Assembly: GCF_020804225.1 (NCBI RefSeq)
Contig: NZ_WJBI01000004.1
Location: 288,728 to 330,363, forward strand
Direction: 5' to 3'
Source of the DNA: Methanosarcina sp. DH2
GTDB taxonomy: Archaea > Halobacteriota > Methanosarcinia > Methanosarcinales > Methanosarcinaceae
DNA: 41,636 nt
Made by a program: the position numbers and the translations under genes. Position 1 is the first letter of the stretch, and every line of letters starts with the position of its first letter. This document shows, piece by piece, positions 26,210 to 38,032 of this stretch. A model generated the notes under the pieces. That model was given only the letters and a program-made list of their open reading frames with translations. It was not told the origin of the DNA and did not search any database.

Positions 26210-27000
26210 TTCTTTCTGTAGAAGAACTCCAGTTTTTATATCGTAACCGTAAGATCCTGCATGAGATCGCCTTTTCGATCGATGAAGGAGAAGTTGTCGC
26301 AATCCTGGGTCCCAACGGAGTTGGCAAGACTACCCTGTTAAAGTGCCTGAACAGGATCCTCCATCCTAAAGGGGGAGCGGTTCATATAGACGGGGAAAAT
26401 CTGTCCAGCCTCGGGACTATGGAGATTGCACGCCGGATAGGCTATGTCCCCCAGCGTGTTGAAACCGGAAGACTGACTGCTTTTGATGCGGTCCTGCTGG
26501 GGCGGCGTCCCCATATCAAATGGGATATTACAGAAAATGACCTCAAGATCGTTGATTCGGTCTTCAGATTACTCTCGATGGAAAGCCTGCGCCTGTCCTA
26601 TATCGATGAGATGAGCGGAGGCGAACTCCAGAAGGTAGCAATAGCACGTTCCCTTGTCCAGGAACCAAAAGTCCTTCTCCTTGACGAGCCGACAAGCAGC
26701 CTTGATCTGAAAAACCAGGTTGAAATCCTGGCAACTATCAGGCAGATAGTCCTTCAGCACAGGATTGCAGCTGTGATGACAATGCATGACCTCAACCAGG
26801 CTCTCAGGTATGCAGACCGGTTTATCCTCCTGAAGGGTGGGAAAGTTCACTCCCATGGAGGAGTGGAAGTAATTACCCCTCAGGTAATCGAAGAGGTATA
26901 CGGCCTGCCAGTTATCATAGGAGAGATTTCAGGTATGCGGTGTGTAGTTCCGGGAAGCCCGGTATGGGACTGCAATACAGGCTATGTTGCAAGCAAATGA
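26206..27000 (+). CDS. ABC importer ATP-binding protein, FecE/BtuD family
   Basis: A 264-aa protein with Walker A GPNGVGKTT (about 35-43), Q-loop YVPQRVE, signature MSGGELQKV, Walker B KVLLLDEPTSSLD and the switch His in TMHDLNQAL. The ATG overlaps the permease stop as ATGA, so the two are translationally coupled. It completes the importer with the two upstream genes. The extra C-terminal 35 residues after EVYGLPV are common in archaeal FecE-like ATPases. Confidence 0.94.
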   Translation: MILSVEELQFLYRNRKILHEIAFSIDEGEVVAILGPNGVGKTTLLKCLNRILHPKGGAVHIDGENLSSLGTMEIARRIGYVPQRVETGRLTAFDAVLLGRRPHIKWDITENDLKIVDSVFRLLSMESLRLSYIDEMSGGELQKVAIARSLVQEPKVLLLDEPTSSLDLKNQVEILATIRQIVLQHRIAAVMTMHDLNQALRYADRFILLKGGKVHSHGGVEVITPQVIEEVYGLPVIIGEISGMRCVVPGSPVWDCNTGYVASK

Positions 27001-27056
27001 TGTAGCAATGAAAGAAGTAGAAAAATAATGCAGTAATGAAAGAAGCAGAATAGCTG

Positions 27057-27112
27057 TGGACAAAAAGTACTGGACAAAAATTACTGGACAAAAATTACTG
27101 GACAAAAAGTAC
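27057..27112. repeat. Four tandem 14-bp repeats downstream of the ABC operon
   Basis: TGGACAAAAAGTAC, TGGACAAAAATTAC (twice) and TGGACAAAAAGTAC follow one another, symmetric in order (A-B-B-A). Non-coding. Confidence 0.8.
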
Positions 27113-27181
27113 TGGACTGTATTTCTGCATATACCTCAATAAGAGGCAATGGAAGGATTACGTTTTAAAAAAAGTCTAAGG

Positions 27182-27204
27182 AGGTTTGCCGGAAAGGCAA
27201 ACTC
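27182..27204. terminator. Hairpin between convergent ABC operon and rps15
   Basis: GTTTGCC (27184-27190) and GGCAAAC (27196-27202) pair across a GGAAA loop, with extra flanking complementarity (GAG/CTC). It may terminate both converging transcripts. Confidence 0.5.
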
Positions 27205-27244
27205 AATCCTTAATGAAAGATTTCTTGAATGGTAATTTCCAGGT

Positions 27245-29286
<2,042 letters not shown>

Positions 29287-29417
29287 CTATTCACCTAATT
29301 TCTGTCATTTGATCAATTTCCATCCTCTATCCATTCCTACCGTGAATTAGATATCCTGTCCACCTGTCCAGGACCGGTTAACTCCTGTTTCGATATTTAC
29401 TCCAGATTGATCATGTT

Positions 29418-29981
29418 TTACACCCATGGTGTATTATAAAGTACCACAGTAAGGGTTCCTGGGACCGATTCTGCGGCGTTTAACTCGATTACAACCGGCA
29501 CTGAAGCTGCAACTTGCTCCTGTTTCCCCATAAGATAGCCAGGTTCAACAAGATCAGGCTCGATTAGCCATTGCCATCGTCCATCTCCAGTCCTGATTTC
29601 GACCAGAAACGGATAGTTTCCTGAAAAAGGTGCAAAAAATGTGATTCTCTCATCACGGCTATAGGGGTCTGAAAGCTTATCAAGAGCTGGTGCAGAAAGC
29701 TTACCAGGGTTTTCGGCCCTAAGGTCAGGTGCTTCCGCTATAGTTCCCGCAAGAAGGGAGGCGCTTTCATAATTCTCAAGGGCAAAAGAGCGGTCCTCAT
29801 ATCCCATATATGCCCTGGACAGGAGGGCTGCAAAGACAACAAAACCTATGACTGCAAGAGCAGTAGCGACAAGGTCGGAGTGCGGCTCAAGTGCTCCCCT
29901 TTCATCTCCGAGGATTGAAGAACCTGATTTGTTTCTAAGTTTTCTCACAGCTGCCAGTAAATTATTGATAAACAAGGACAT
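29418..29981 (-). CDS. Pilin-like single-pass protein (unknown function)
   Basis: About 187 aa. The N-terminal basic segment (AVRKLRNKSGSSILGDERGA) is followed by SDLVATALAVIGFVVFAALL, one membrane helix, and an extracellular domain of about 120 residues containing PFSGNYPFLVEIRTGDGRWQ. The architecture of a DE(R/S) patch before a hydrophobic helix matches its neighbours. ATG at 29981 is chosen; GTG at 30005 is possible. It overlaps the end of the upstream gene by about 20 nt, so they are in one operon. Confidence 0.62.
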   Translation of the reverse strand: MSLFINNLLAAVRKLRNKSGSSILGDERGALEPHSDLVATALAVIGFVVFAALLSRAYMGYEDRSFALENYESASLLAGTIAEAPDLRAENPGKLSAPALDKLSDPYSRDERITFFAPFSGNYPFLVEIRTGDGRWQWLIEPDLVEPGYLMGKQEQVAASVPVVIELNAAESVPGTLTVVLYNTPWV

Positions 29982-30591
29982 AACCAAAAGCAGAAACCCC
30001 CTCACTACCCTTTATATAGACAAACTCTTTCTTTATTGAGATCTTTTCATTTACGGTTAAAATCACTTCTTCAGTCCCGGATACCCGGAGGAAATTATTA
30101 ACTTCCAGAAAGTCAGCTCTGAGGGGAGATTCTTCCCTACCGTCAGTTCCGAATTCCGTATGCAGCTTTCCCCTTAGTGCGGATTCGTCAAAAGGCAGTA
30201 CCCTGAAGGAAAACGGCCTTACAGCACTGAAACTTTTTTCATCATATTTGGCCTTCAAATGAACATACTCTCCTGAAACGCAGACCTCTATATTCTCCCC
30301 AAATGGAGAAATTAGAAAGACTTCATTTTCATCAAAACGGTAGGAAAGTTCCTGAGTCCCCCCCGAAAAACTCCCTGCTCCAGTTTCGTCTACTGCGGTT
30401 TTGAAATCCCTTGCAAGAAAATCCAGCTGTTCCTGCGCCTCAACTTCCTTAAAGCCGGCAGCCAGTTGAAAAAGGGCTGCAAAGAGGACTACACTGGCAA
30501 GAATAAGTGCCGCTTTTGAGATCAAAAAGTCAGCCCATGCCGATTCGTCTCCTGAAAGCTCCTTTACCATACAGGTCTTTCCTGACTTCAC
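29962..30591 (-). CDS. Pilin-like single-pass protein (unknown function)
   Basis: The 209-aa protein begins with a short cytoplasmic part, KELSGDESAWADFLISKAAL, then a hydrophobic helix (about 25-45) and an extracellular strand-rich domain (ELSYRFDENEVFLISPFGEN and onward). The start is GTG at 30591, overlapping the upstream stop as GTGA; ATG at 30570 is an alternative. No known family, but it shares architecture with both neighbours. Confidence 0.62.
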   Translation of the reverse strand: MKSGKTCMVKELSGDESAWADFLISKAALILASVVLFAALFQLAAGFKEVEAQEQLDFLARDFKTAVDETGAGSFSGGTQELSYRFDENEVFLISPFGENIEVCVSGEYVHLKAKYDEKSFSAVRPFSFRVLPFDESALRGKLHTEFGTDGREESPLRADFLEVNNFLRVSGTEEVILTVNEKISIKKEFVYIKGSEGVSAFGYVLVYQ

Positions 30592-31103
30592 GTTCTTCGG
30601 TCAGCTCCGGTTTCTGAGATCAGAACAAACAGCCTACCTGATCCCTGATCGACCTGTGTTGAAAGGAATAATCTATGCCTGCCCGGACCAAGCGATAAGG
30701 GCCCGTTAAGCTCCGGATTCGAGAAGGAAGCATATGCGGGATAAAATTTCGATTTTCCTCCAATAGTGATGCAATAATTATCCGCATTCTCAGGCCAGTT
30801 CTTCTCCCGGCCCGGCAAAGTCCCGAAGTCTGCATATGCCCCACGAGGCAAATCTATCTCAAGGATAATCTCACTCCCTTCTCCGCGTATGGAGAGCTGT
30901 TCGCCAGCAGCTGTTAGTTTTGCAACCTCATCCAGAGTTTCCTGCTCTTTTACCCCGTCCAGAAAACCGGAAAGAGAGACTGAAGAGATCAGCACAAGTA
31001 CAGCAAAAAAAGTACCTGTAACTGTAAGCCTGAAAGGAAGCCCGCATACTGCAGACTCATCAGTTCCAAGCTTACAGGCTAAAACCTGAGCCTTACTAGC
31101 CGT
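30588..31103 (-). CDS. Pilin-like single-pass protein, apparently starting at ACG
   Basis: The canonical start (GTG at 30995) would begin in the middle of a hydrophobic helix. The frame is open a further 36 codons and encodes ASKAQVLACKLGTDESAVCG, then FRLTVTGTFFAVLVLISSVS, a complete membrane helix preceded by the DES patch seen in the next genes. An in-frame TAA lies just beyond. GGGGGT is placed 6 nt before ACG at 31103, so ACG is the likely initiator. That gives 171 aa. The extracellular part has GREKNWPENADNYCITIGGK. First gene of the four-gene cluster; function unknown. Confidence 0.55.
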   Translation of the reverse strand, partial: TASKAQVLACKLGTDESAVCGLPFRLTVTGTFFAVLVLISSVSLSGFLDGVKEQETLDEVAKLTAAGEQLSIRGEGSEIILEIDLPRGAYADFGTLPGREKNWPENADNYCITIGGKSKFYPAYASFSNPELNGPLSLGPGRHRLFLSTQVDQGSGRLFVLISETGADRRT

Positions 31104-31559
31104 AAATTTACCCCCTTAACTCCAGATTCAGAAAAAAGTTATGAATTGGAGACAATAAAAGTTAGGCAGTCTGATAATAAATAGATTATCTTTTGTTTTA
31201 ATTGAAGCATTTGAAGACAAATGAAAAAAAGGCGGTTGCGATCGATAAAATAATAGCCGAGATGGAAAGGATAAAGCAAAAATTGGAGTAAAAATTGGAG
31301 AAAAGCAAAGAAAAAAATTGAAACAGAAATATAAAATTAAAAAGAAAAGAGAAAAAAGAGAGAAAAAAATGGGGTAACGGAAGAGCAAGTAAAAAATAGA
31401 AAAGGAAAGAAAGAGGAAAAGAAAAAGAAAGCAGACAGAAGGTAAATTGCACGTAAAATTGGAAAAAGGAGAAACAGAAAAAGAGAAAAGGAGAAACAGA
31501 GAAAAGGAAAAACAGAAAAAGGGAAAGAAAAAAAGGATGAAAGAAGAAAACCTTTCGGT
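31104..31559. other. Strongly purine-biased spacer after hisS
   Basis: About 450 bp. From 31200 to 31555 the plus strand is almost only A and G (minus strand T/C). On the minus strand this is the 3' side of hisS, so long U/C tracts may give staged termination. Open frames on the minus strand here (Phe/Leu/Ser-rich) are artefacts of the bias. Confidence 0.6.
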
Positions 31560-32795
31560 TTACTGTTCTGTAATTTTTCCAATCACTTCTTCCAGCGTTA
31601 AAAGTTCCTGTTCTCCGGACACCATATCTCTGAGAGTTAGTTTCCCCGCCTCGAGCTCTTTTTCTCCTACAATGACTACATAAGCGGCATTGACAGTATT
31701 GGCATACGAGAGCTGGGCTTTGAAGTTGCGCTCCATAAGGTCTATCTGGACTGGCAGGTAATTCCTTAATTCATTTGCAATTTTTACGGCTTCCAGATGA
31801 GTTTCGGGTTTTGAAACCAGTACAAGGCTTTTGAGCTCCGGAGGTAAGAGAGGACAGATTTCCATTATCCTGTCAAAACCTATTCCAAAACCTGTTGAAG
31901 GCACGTCTCCGCCCCCAAAAAGCTGGATAAGCTGGTAAGAGCCTCCTCCGCATACCTGTTTCTGGGCGCCAAGGCCTTCGGCATAGATCTCAAAGACCAT
32001 GCCCGTGTAATAATCAAGCCCGCGAGCGATTCCGAAGTCAAGTGAATAATTGACACCGTATGCGTCAAGGAGTTTAAGGGTCTTTTCAAAGCTTACAAGT
32101 TCAGGGATGTTTCCGACTATTTCTTTTGCCTGCGGGAGGGTATACCTGCCTTCCAGTTTGATAAGGCGGAAGAGGTCGGACTTCAACTTCTCTTCTGCCC
32201 CTATCTCCTCAAGCAGAGCTTCAAGGCCTGCATACTCTTTTTTGTCCACAAGCCTCATAGCCTTGCTCACGATTTCAGGTTCAAGCCCCTTTAAAAGCGT
32301 ACGGATTACTGCAAGGTTTCCAAGCTTCATGTCGCCCTGTATGCCCACAGCTTTTAACAGGGCATCGGCAAGGGCAATAACCTCGGCATCAGAATCGGAT
32401 TTTCCACTCCCTATAAGTTCGACTCCGAACTGCCAGAACTCCCTGAAGCGGCCTTTCTGGGGGCGTTCGTAGCGGAAACAGTTTTCGAAGTAGAACAATT
32501 TCAAAGGCTTGGGGAAAGGCTGGAGTTCATTTACATACATCCGCATGACAGGAGCCGTAAGTTCCGGCCTGAGGGTCATGTTCCTTCCTCCTTTGTCCGT
32601 GAAGTTATAAAGTTCCCCTATGATTCCTTCTCCGGACTTAAGGGTAAAAAGGTCCAGATGTTCAAACGTGGGCGTAATGATTTCACTGTAGCCCCAGTTG
32701 CGGACAACATTTCGCATAACGCTTTCCACGTACCTTCTCCGGGCAGTATCTGCGGGTAAAAAGTCCCGGGTCCCTCTTGGCCTGTTGACTGTCAT
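31560..32795 (-). CDS. hisS: Histidyl-tRNA synthetase
   Basis: A 411-aa class II aminoacyl-tRNA synthetase that charges tRNA-His. Motif 1 region is [11 protein letters not shown] and [16 protein letters not shown]. Motif 2 is [20 protein letters not shown]. The histidine-specific motif is [11 protein letters not shown], followed by [17 protein letters not shown] (motif 3). The C-terminal anticodon-binding domain covers about 320-411. ATG at 32795 follows AGGTG at 11-15 nt. It precedes the pilin-like cluster on the opposite side of a purine-rich spacer, and is probably transcribed alone. Confidence 0.97.
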   Translation of the reverse strand: MTVNRPRGTRDFLPADTARRRYVESVMRNVVRNWGYSEIITPTFEHLDLFTLKSGEGIIGELYNFTDKGGRNMTLRPELTAPVMRMYVNELQPFPKPLKLFYFENCFRYERPQKGRFREFWQFGVELIGSGKSDSDAEVIALADALLKAVGIQGDMKLGNLAVIRTLLKGLEPEIVSKAMRLVDKKEYAGLEALLEEIGAEEKLKSDLFRLIKLEGRYTLPQAKEIVGNIPELVSFEKTLKLLDAYGVNYSLDFGIARGLDYYTGMVFEIYAEGLGAQKQVCGGGSYQLIQLFGGGDVPSTGFGIGFDRIMEICPLLPPELKSLVLVSKPETHLEAVKIANELRNYLPVQIDLMERNFKAQLSYANTVNAAYVVIVGEKELEAGKLTLRDMVSGEQELLTLEEVIGKITEQ

Positions 32796-33223
32796 TTTTT
32801 AATGCACCTGGTATATTGAATTTAGAGGATTTATGCTGAAGACATAACCGCCTGTTAGGATAAATAACTCTATACATTCCATAAACAGAATATAAAGATC
32901 ATGTAAAGAGTCAGTATTTCTAAAATTGTACGGGATTTATTCTACTTCTCTTCAGCTTTCTGGATGGTAGTTAAAAACAAGCTATTTTACTTTTTCGTTA
33001 TTTACGCTCTACAGACCAAAAATACCTATGTAGAAGGAGCCCGAAAAATAGGTTCTATAAAAGGAGAAAAAACAGATATAATATATTTTTCTTGTAAAAT
33101 AAAGTAGAATGGATTCCAGAAAGCAGAGTTTTCGCAATCAAATAACCATAAATCAAATAAAGACAAGTTTACACCGGCTAATATAATAAACAACTTAATA
33201 TACATGATTTACGCTAAATATTT
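32796..33223. promoter_or_regulatory. Divergent hisS/cobD promoter region
   Basis: About 430 bp, AT-rich. TATA-like runs occur at about 33078-33090 (ATAATATATTTTT) and 33180-33205 toward cobD. No cobalamin riboswitch-like structure was recognised. Confidence 0.4.
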
Positions 33224-34723
33224 GTGATCAACGTGTCAGAGCAAAGAAGTGTACCTTTAAGGGAGCATTTGCTATCCCTGAAGCCCTGCAGACATGGAGG
33301 GCTAATCCAGGAAACTTCGGAGATGTACGGGATCCCCGAAAACGAAATCCTCGACTTCAGTGCAAACTTTAACCCGCTGGGAAGCCCTTTTGATTACCCG
33401 GGAAGCGGACTTAACTTTACCAATATTATAGAGGAGAGCTTTGGAAAACTCCTGGAATACCCCGACAACAGGTATCTGGAGTTCAGGGAAGCTGCTGCAA
33501 GATTTGTAGGACCTGGAGTAACACCTCAGAATATTATCCCGGGTAACGGATCAACGGAGATAGTCCGGCTTGTGGTCGAATCTGTGATAGAAAAAGGAGA
33601 TAAAGTCCTTTTACCCTGGCCCACTTTCGGAGAATACGAAATGCAGTGCCGGGTCATGGGAGCAGAACCGGTATACCCCTCACAGGAAGAGGTGAACACG
33701 CTTTCTGATGAAATGCTGGAAGAAGCAAAGATCCTTTTTATCTGTAACCCGAACAACCCTACAGGGAAACTCCGCAGCAGAGAAGAACTTAAAGCCCTTG
33801 CAGAGCGCTGCAGGAAACATAAGACTCTTCTTTATGTAGATGAAGCTTTCATAGAGCTCTCCGATCCCTCGCAGAGTGTTGCAGATCTTCCTGCAAATAA
33901 CGATTACATTTTTGTCATGCGTTCCCTTACAAAAGATTTTGCAATCCCCGGGATCAGGATGGGTTTCGGGATAGCTTCTCCGGGTATGGCTGATATCCTG
34001 AACACAGCCAGGCTGTCCTGGAACCTCGGAGCTATTGCAAACGCTATCGGAATCGCGCTTCTCAATATAGAAGGCGGGATTGACAGCCCTTACCTGAAAA
34101 AAGCAAGGGAAATGATTATGGAAGAAGGAGAAAAGCTCAAAGCTAAACTCAACAGGATAAGAGGTTTTGAAGCCGGAGAAGTGAATGTAAACTTTATCTT
34201 CGTCGATATAAGCAAATTCATACTCAACTCAAGTGAACTGGCTGCACGCCTTGCAGCCCGCGGAGTCCTTATTCGGGACTGTATCTCTTTTCATGGCCTT
34301 GGAAAAGACTACATCAGGGTTGCAGTAAGGACCGCAGAAGAAAACGACAGGCTCATTGCTGCGATCGGAGAAGTTATCACTGAGTGGGGCAGAGAACAGG
34401 CAAAGAACGAACTGCAGCACGTAATAGAAAAAGCGAGTGAAGAAGGCATAGGGGGCAGAAAGACCTGCGAATACTACCCATGCCATTTTGAAGGTCAGAA
34501 CTGCACCTTCTGTTTCTGCCCGTTTTACCCCTGTGAAAATGAGAAAACAGGAGGAAAATGGATTCAGAGTTCAAGAGGCGGCAGGGTATGGAGCTGTGTT
34601 GACTGTCACCTTGTCCATAAGAAAGAAATAGCCCAGCAAATCCTTGACTGCCTGATGCAGGAAGGAGATACGGACAAACTTGTGAAAGTAGCCTGGAAAA
34701 AAGTGATGGAGCCCATCTTATGA
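33224..34723 (+). CDS. cobD: Threonine-phosphate decarboxylase CobD with Cys-rich C-terminal domain
   Basis: PLP enzyme making (R)-1-amino-2-propanol phosphate for the cobamide nucleotide loop. Residues about 1-390 are a HisC-like fold type I aminotransferase: LDFSANFNPLGSP at the N-terminus, PGNGSTEI, FICNPNNPTGKL, and the PLP lysine in MRSLTKDFAIPGIR. The last 90 residues carry nine or more cysteines (CEYYPCHFEGQNCTFCFCPF, then WSCVDCHLVHK), absent from bacterial CobD. From memory, the Methanosarcina mazei homologue MM2060 has been described as a bifunctional threonine kinase/decarboxylase, which would explain the absence of a PduX-like kinase here. The start is GTG at 33224 or 33233; GTGATC at 33224 may itself be the ribosome-binding site of the latter. 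Overlaps cbiB by 4 nt. Confidence 0.9.
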   Translation: MINVSEQRSVPLREHLLSLKPCRHGGLIQETSEMYGIPENEILDFSANFNPLGSPFDYPGSGLNFTNIIEESFGKLLEYPDNRYLEFREAAARFVGPGVTPQNIIPGNGSTEIVRLVVESVIEKGDKVLLPWPTFGEYEMQCRVMGAEPVYPSQEEVNTLSDEMLEEAKILFICNPNNPTGKLRSREELKALAERCRKHKTLLYVDEAFIELSDPSQSVADLPANNDYIFVMRSLTKDFAIPGIRMGFGIASPGMADILNTARLSWNLGAIANAIGIALLNIEGGIDSPYLKKAREMIMEEGEKLKAKLNRIRGFEAGEVNVNFIFVDISKFILNSSELAARLAARGVLIRDCISFHGLGKDYIRVAVRTAEENDRLIAAIGEVITEWGREQAKNELQHVIEKASEEGIGGRKTCEYYPCHFEGQNCTFCFCPFYPCENEKTGGKWIQSSRGGRVWSCVDCHLVHKKEIAQQILDCLMQEGDTDKLVKVAWKKVMEPIL

Positions 34724-35709
34724 TTATTCCGGACAGCGGGCACCTCGCTCTGGTACTTCTGCTTGCTGCATTTATAGACATAGTTTTCGGAGAACCCCCT
34801 GCTGCTGTTCACCCCGTTGTCTGGATAGGAAAATTAATCAGTTTTTTGAAAAACGCAGCCCCAAAAACCCACAGGAAACTCTATGGCACTGCAATGGCTC
34901 TTTGCTGTGTTTTCTTCGCGTCTTTACTGGGCTATTCCATTCTCTATATTGCAGCCCTTCCGGGAATTCCGTACATTTTAGCACTCTTAATTGAAGCCTA
35001 CTTCCTGAAAGCCACCTTTGCAATAAATTGTCTGCTGAGCCCTGCCAGAAAGATTTACAAACACCTTGAAGAAAACCAGCTGGAAAAAGTAAGGGAACTG
35101 CTCCCTATCTACGTCAGCCGGAACACCTCCAAACTGACAAAAACTCAGATGTCTTCGGCAGTTATTGAATCCGTCTCCGAAAATTACGTAGACGGTATCC
35201 TGAGCCCTATTTTCTATTACGCACTTTTCGGGGAATTAGGGCTTGTGGCTGCATACGCATTTAAAGCCATAAGTACCCTTGACTCGATGGTAGGGTATAA
35301 AACCGAGCCTTACAGAGAACTTGGATATTTTTCAGCAAAGTCAGATGATGTATTAAACTGGATTCCTGCCCGGATTTCAGTTATTTTTATCCTTGCTGCA
35401 GCCTTTACAATATCCTTATTCCCTAAAAAAGGAAGAAAAACCAATCCCCTTGACAGCGTAAAGACTGCGTTCGAAGACGGGATGAAGACCCCGTCCCCCA
35501 ATTCCGGCTATCCGATGGCTGCTACTGCGGGAGCCCTGGGAGTCAAACTCGAAAAACCTGATACTTATGTTCTGGGAATCTCGTACCCCCCTACCGAAGT
35601 AAAAGATATAAAACGGGTATCCCAATTAATAGCAATTGCTTCAGGCTTTTCACTTGTTGCTTTTGTGGCAGTTATCCAGATGGTGGGAATCTACCTTTAT
35701 TACCCGTAA
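34720..35709 (+). CDS. cbiB: Adenosylcobinamide-phosphate synthase CbiB
   Basis: Attaches the aminopropanol (phosphate) arm to adenosylcobyric acid. The 329-aa membrane protein has the family landmarks AFIDIVFGEPPAAVHPVVWI near the start, IYVSRNTSKLTKTQMSSAVI, SENYVDGILSPIFYYALFGE, and NSGYPMAATAGALGVKLEKP near the C-terminus. It begins at ATG overlapping the cobD stop (ATGA), consistent with direct use of the CobD product. Confidence 0.95.
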   Translation: MIIPDSGHLALVLLLAAFIDIVFGEPPAAVHPVVWIGKLISFLKNAAPKTHRKLYGTAMALCCVFFASLLGYSILYIAALPGIPYILALLIEAYFLKATFAINCLLSPARKIYKHLEENQLEKVRELLPIYVSRNTSKLTKTQMSSAVIESVSENYVDGILSPIFYYALFGELGLVAAYAFKAISTLDSMVGYKTEPYRELGYFSAKSDDVLNWIPARISVIFILAAAFTISLFPKKGRKTNPLDSVKTAFEDGMKTPSPNSGYPMAATAGALGVKLEKPDTYVLGISYPPTEVKDIKRVSQLIAIASGFSLVAFVAVIQMVGIYLYYP

Positions 35710-36012
35710 TCTGTAGATATACATTCATCAATTCCCCTATTAATTTGAGCTCATTGACTTACAGGATCCCTGTCAAGTTCACAATCCGGACTTTTGTGCG
35801 GAAGCCGAGACTCTGAGAAACCGGAATGTATCTGGCAGGTAATGCTGGAAGCAGTAAAATTCACCGTAAAATCCAGAATGTTAACCGGTATAAAAGCTTA
35901 AAAACAAAGCTTAAACCAAGCTCCTGATTTAAGGATCTAGTTTCAAGACCAACAACTCCAAGAACCTCAGGAAATCTAACATAATAATTTCAACAACCCC
36001 GGAGTGATCAGT
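35710..36012. other. Spacer between cbiB and cobZ
   Basis: About 300 bp with no supported gene. AAGCTTAAAAACAAAGCTT (about 35895-35913) can form a small hairpin. No cobalamin riboswitch was recognised. A separate promoter for cobZ-cobS-cobY-suf is likely here (TATA-like GGTATAAAAG at about 35887). Confidence 0.45.
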
Positions 36013-36555
36013 ATGAAGTTATCCGATATTGAGGAAAGGGACCTGAAAAAAGGGCAGCCTGAAAAAATAGAGGGAAAAGCTACTATCGATATCCTCGATG
36101 TCCTGGCAGAAGAAGGCATAAGCGTCCAGGACCTTGCGGACACGGCTCTGGAAATGTACGTCCCTCACCCCGGACTTGAAACAAGGGAAAAAGCCGAATC
36201 CCTGTTTAAAAGAGAACTTAAATTCGCTCTTTCTGACCCAAATCTCTGCCTTTTGATTTACTCCGGGGTCCTGCTGGAAAGAGAAGGTAGAGCCGGAAGC
36301 CTTCCGAACCTCAGCAAAAGTTCTTATGAAAAAGACCTTAGTTTCATAATTGCTGACGAAGTTCTGGGCAACAGCATCGCAAACTATATCAGCGGCTCTA
36401 AAGGGACATTCGAGTTTGTCAGGTATGACAAACTAAAACCCGGAATCCTTGCAAATCTGGGGCCTTTCATGGACGATGTCATAGGGGGCCTTATAGGAGG
36501 GGTATCCTCCAATATGTATTCAAGAGGTATGGCAGAGTTTGAAAGAAAAGACTGA
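36013..36555 (+). CDS. cobZ: Alpha-ribazole-phosphate phosphatase CobZ (PgpA-like)
   Basis: Removes the phosphate of alpha-ribazole phosphate, replacing bacterial CobC. The 180-aa protein resembles phosphatidylglycerophosphatase A. Its recognisable parts are [27 protein letters not shown]-like MYVPHPGLE, and the C-terminal segment [15 protein letters not shown] and [13 protein letters not shown]. The family was experimentally defined in Methanosarcina mazei. ATG at 36013 is used because GGAGTGATC sits directly upstream. The next gene is cobS, 17 nt away. Confidence 0.9.
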   Translation: MKLSDIEERDLKKGQPEKIEGKATIDILDVLAEEGISVQDLADTALEMYVPHPGLETREKAESLFKRELKFALSDPNLCLLIYSGVLLEREGRAGSLPNLSKSSYEKDLSFIIADEVLGNSIANYISGSKGTFEFVRYDKLKPGILANLGPFMDDVIGGLIGGVSSNMYSRGMAEFERKD

Positions 36556-36572
36556 AAAACAGGCGATACATA

Positions 36573-37415
36573 ATGAATTCATACTTACTTGCATTTAAGT
36601 CGGGTTTTGGCTTCCTGTCCACGATTCCTGTAGGGATCAGTATGGAAGGGATCGACGAACTCATGAAAAAGATATACTTTTACCCTGTCGTGGGAGCCGT
36701 ACTCGGGCTTCTCATAGGGGCAATTGCATACGTAGGGCAGTTGATATTTCCGGGCCCTGTCCTTGCAGCCCTTATCATGGGGTCTGTATATTACTTTACA
36801 GGCTTTAACCACCTCGATGGAGTTACGGACATGGGAGATGGCTTTATGGCCCATGGGTCCCGTGAGAAAAAAATTAAAGCCTTAAAAGACACAACCCTCG
36901 GGACAGGAGGAGTTGCTTTTGGCATGCTTGTACTGCTCACCCTTTACGGTTCCATAAGAGCAGTACAGGATGAAGGCTTTACTGTCGTCGGTTCGAACCT
37001 TCCGTTGCTTATATTTGCATCCATGTTTATAGCAGAAGTCAGTGCCAAGCAGTCAATGTTAACAATTGCAGCTTTTGGAAAACCGCTCCCACGACCGGAA
37101 AAACAGGCTTATCCTGGCCTGGGGGAAATGACAATAAACGGAGCAACCCGGAAAAACTTCCTGATAGGATTTATTTTCGGAGCGGTTGTGTGCTTCCTGC
37201 CCTTTGGGCTAATAGGACTGCTTCCGTATCTGGCAGCATGCATTTCGGCTCTGGTGCTCCTTAACAGGAGCTATGCCCACTTTGGAGGCTTAAACGGCGA
37301 CGGAATAGGTACAGCCAACGAGATTGGAAGGATAACTGCCCTGATTGTCATTGCAGTTACCCTCAAACTTTCATTAAATGGATACCTGGGAGGTTTAGAA
37401 TGGACGCTATTGTAA
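36573..37415 (+). CDS. cobS: Adenosylcobinamide-GDP ribazoletransferase (cobalamin synthase)
   Basis: The last assembly step, joining adenosylcobinamide-GDP and alpha-ribazole. The 280-aa polytopic membrane protein has the CobS metal motif [20 protein letters not shown] (about 86-105). [14 protein letters not shown] and the late [15 protein letters not shown] follow. Its 3' end overlaps cobY by 16 nt. Confidence 0.96.
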   Translation: MNSYLLAFKSGFGFLSTIPVGISMEGIDELMKKIYFYPVVGAVLGLLIGAIAYVGQLIFPGPVLAALIMGSVYYFTGFNHLDGVTDMGDGFMAHGSREKKIKALKDTTLGTGGVAFGMLVLLTLYGSIRAVQDEGFTVVGSNLPLLIFASMFIAEVSAKQSMLTIAAFGKPLPRPEKQAYPGLGEMTINGATRKNFLIGFIFGAVVCFLPFGLIGLLPYLAACISALVLLNRSYAHFGGLNGDGIGTANEIGRITALIVIAVTLKLSLNGYLGGLEWTLL

Positions 37416-38011
37416 TGGCAGGAGGATTCGGGCAGAGACTTGGAATGGGGGAAAAGCCCTGCGTAGAACTGCTCGGAAAGCCACTCATTACCTATGTAAT
37501 AGATACCCTCAGATCAACGAAAGATATAGACAGAGTTTTCGTAGCGGTCTCGCCTGTTACCCCGAAGACCGAAATCATGATCCAGGAACGCTACAAAGGC
37601 GAGGTTCAGGTAATCAGGACCTTTGGAGGAAACTATGTAGGGGACATGATACATGCAGTGGAAACTGCAGAAACGACAGGTCCGGTAATGATTATAATGT
37701 CAGACCTGCCCCTTATAGATTCTGAGCTTATTGAGTCAGTGATCAGGAAATACAGGGAAGAAGGAAAACCGGCACTTTCCGTGTATGTCCCGATCAATGT
37801 ATGCAAGGGAGCAGGAACCAGGCCGGATACCGTATTTAACAAGGATGGGAAACTTATCGTGCCCGCGGGAGTAAATATCCTTGACAGTTCTCAGATTCGA
37901 AACGAACAGGAAGACTTTAATCTGATACTCGATAATCCCAGACTAGCAATAAACGTAAATACCGTTAAAGACCTGCAGCGCTGCAAGGATTTGCTGCAGT
38001 GTTCAAACTAA
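37400..38011 (+). CDS. cobY: GTP:adenosylcobinamide-phosphate guanylyltransferase CobY
   Basis: The archaeal replacement for the nucleotidyltransferase activity of CobU. A 203-aa NTP-transferase fold starts [20 protein letters not shown], with substrate segments [22 protein letters not shown] and IIMSDLPLI. It overlaps cobS, giving a cobZ-cobS-cobY unit. Confidence 0.95.
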   Translation: MDAIVMAGGFGQRLGMGEKPCVELLGKPLITYVIDTLRSTKDIDRVFVAVSPVTPKTEIMIQERYKGEVQVIRTFGGNYVGDMIHAVETAETTGPVMIIMSDLPLIDSELIESVIRKYREEGKPALSVYVPINVCKGAGTRPDTVFNKDGKLIVPAGVNILDSSQIRNEQEDFNLILDNPRLAINVNTVKDLQRCKDLLQCSN

Positions 38012-38032
38012 AATTTGCTAGAGGTGTCATAT

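Noticed and set aside
31128-31582. Overlapping Phe/Leu/Ser-rich minus-strand ORFs after hisS
   Set aside because: Products of a pyrimidine tract with extreme composition; mutually overlapping in several frames.
35710-36012. Cobalamin riboswitch between cbiB and cobZ
   Set aside because: No B12-box-like conserved core or extended multi-stem structure visible.
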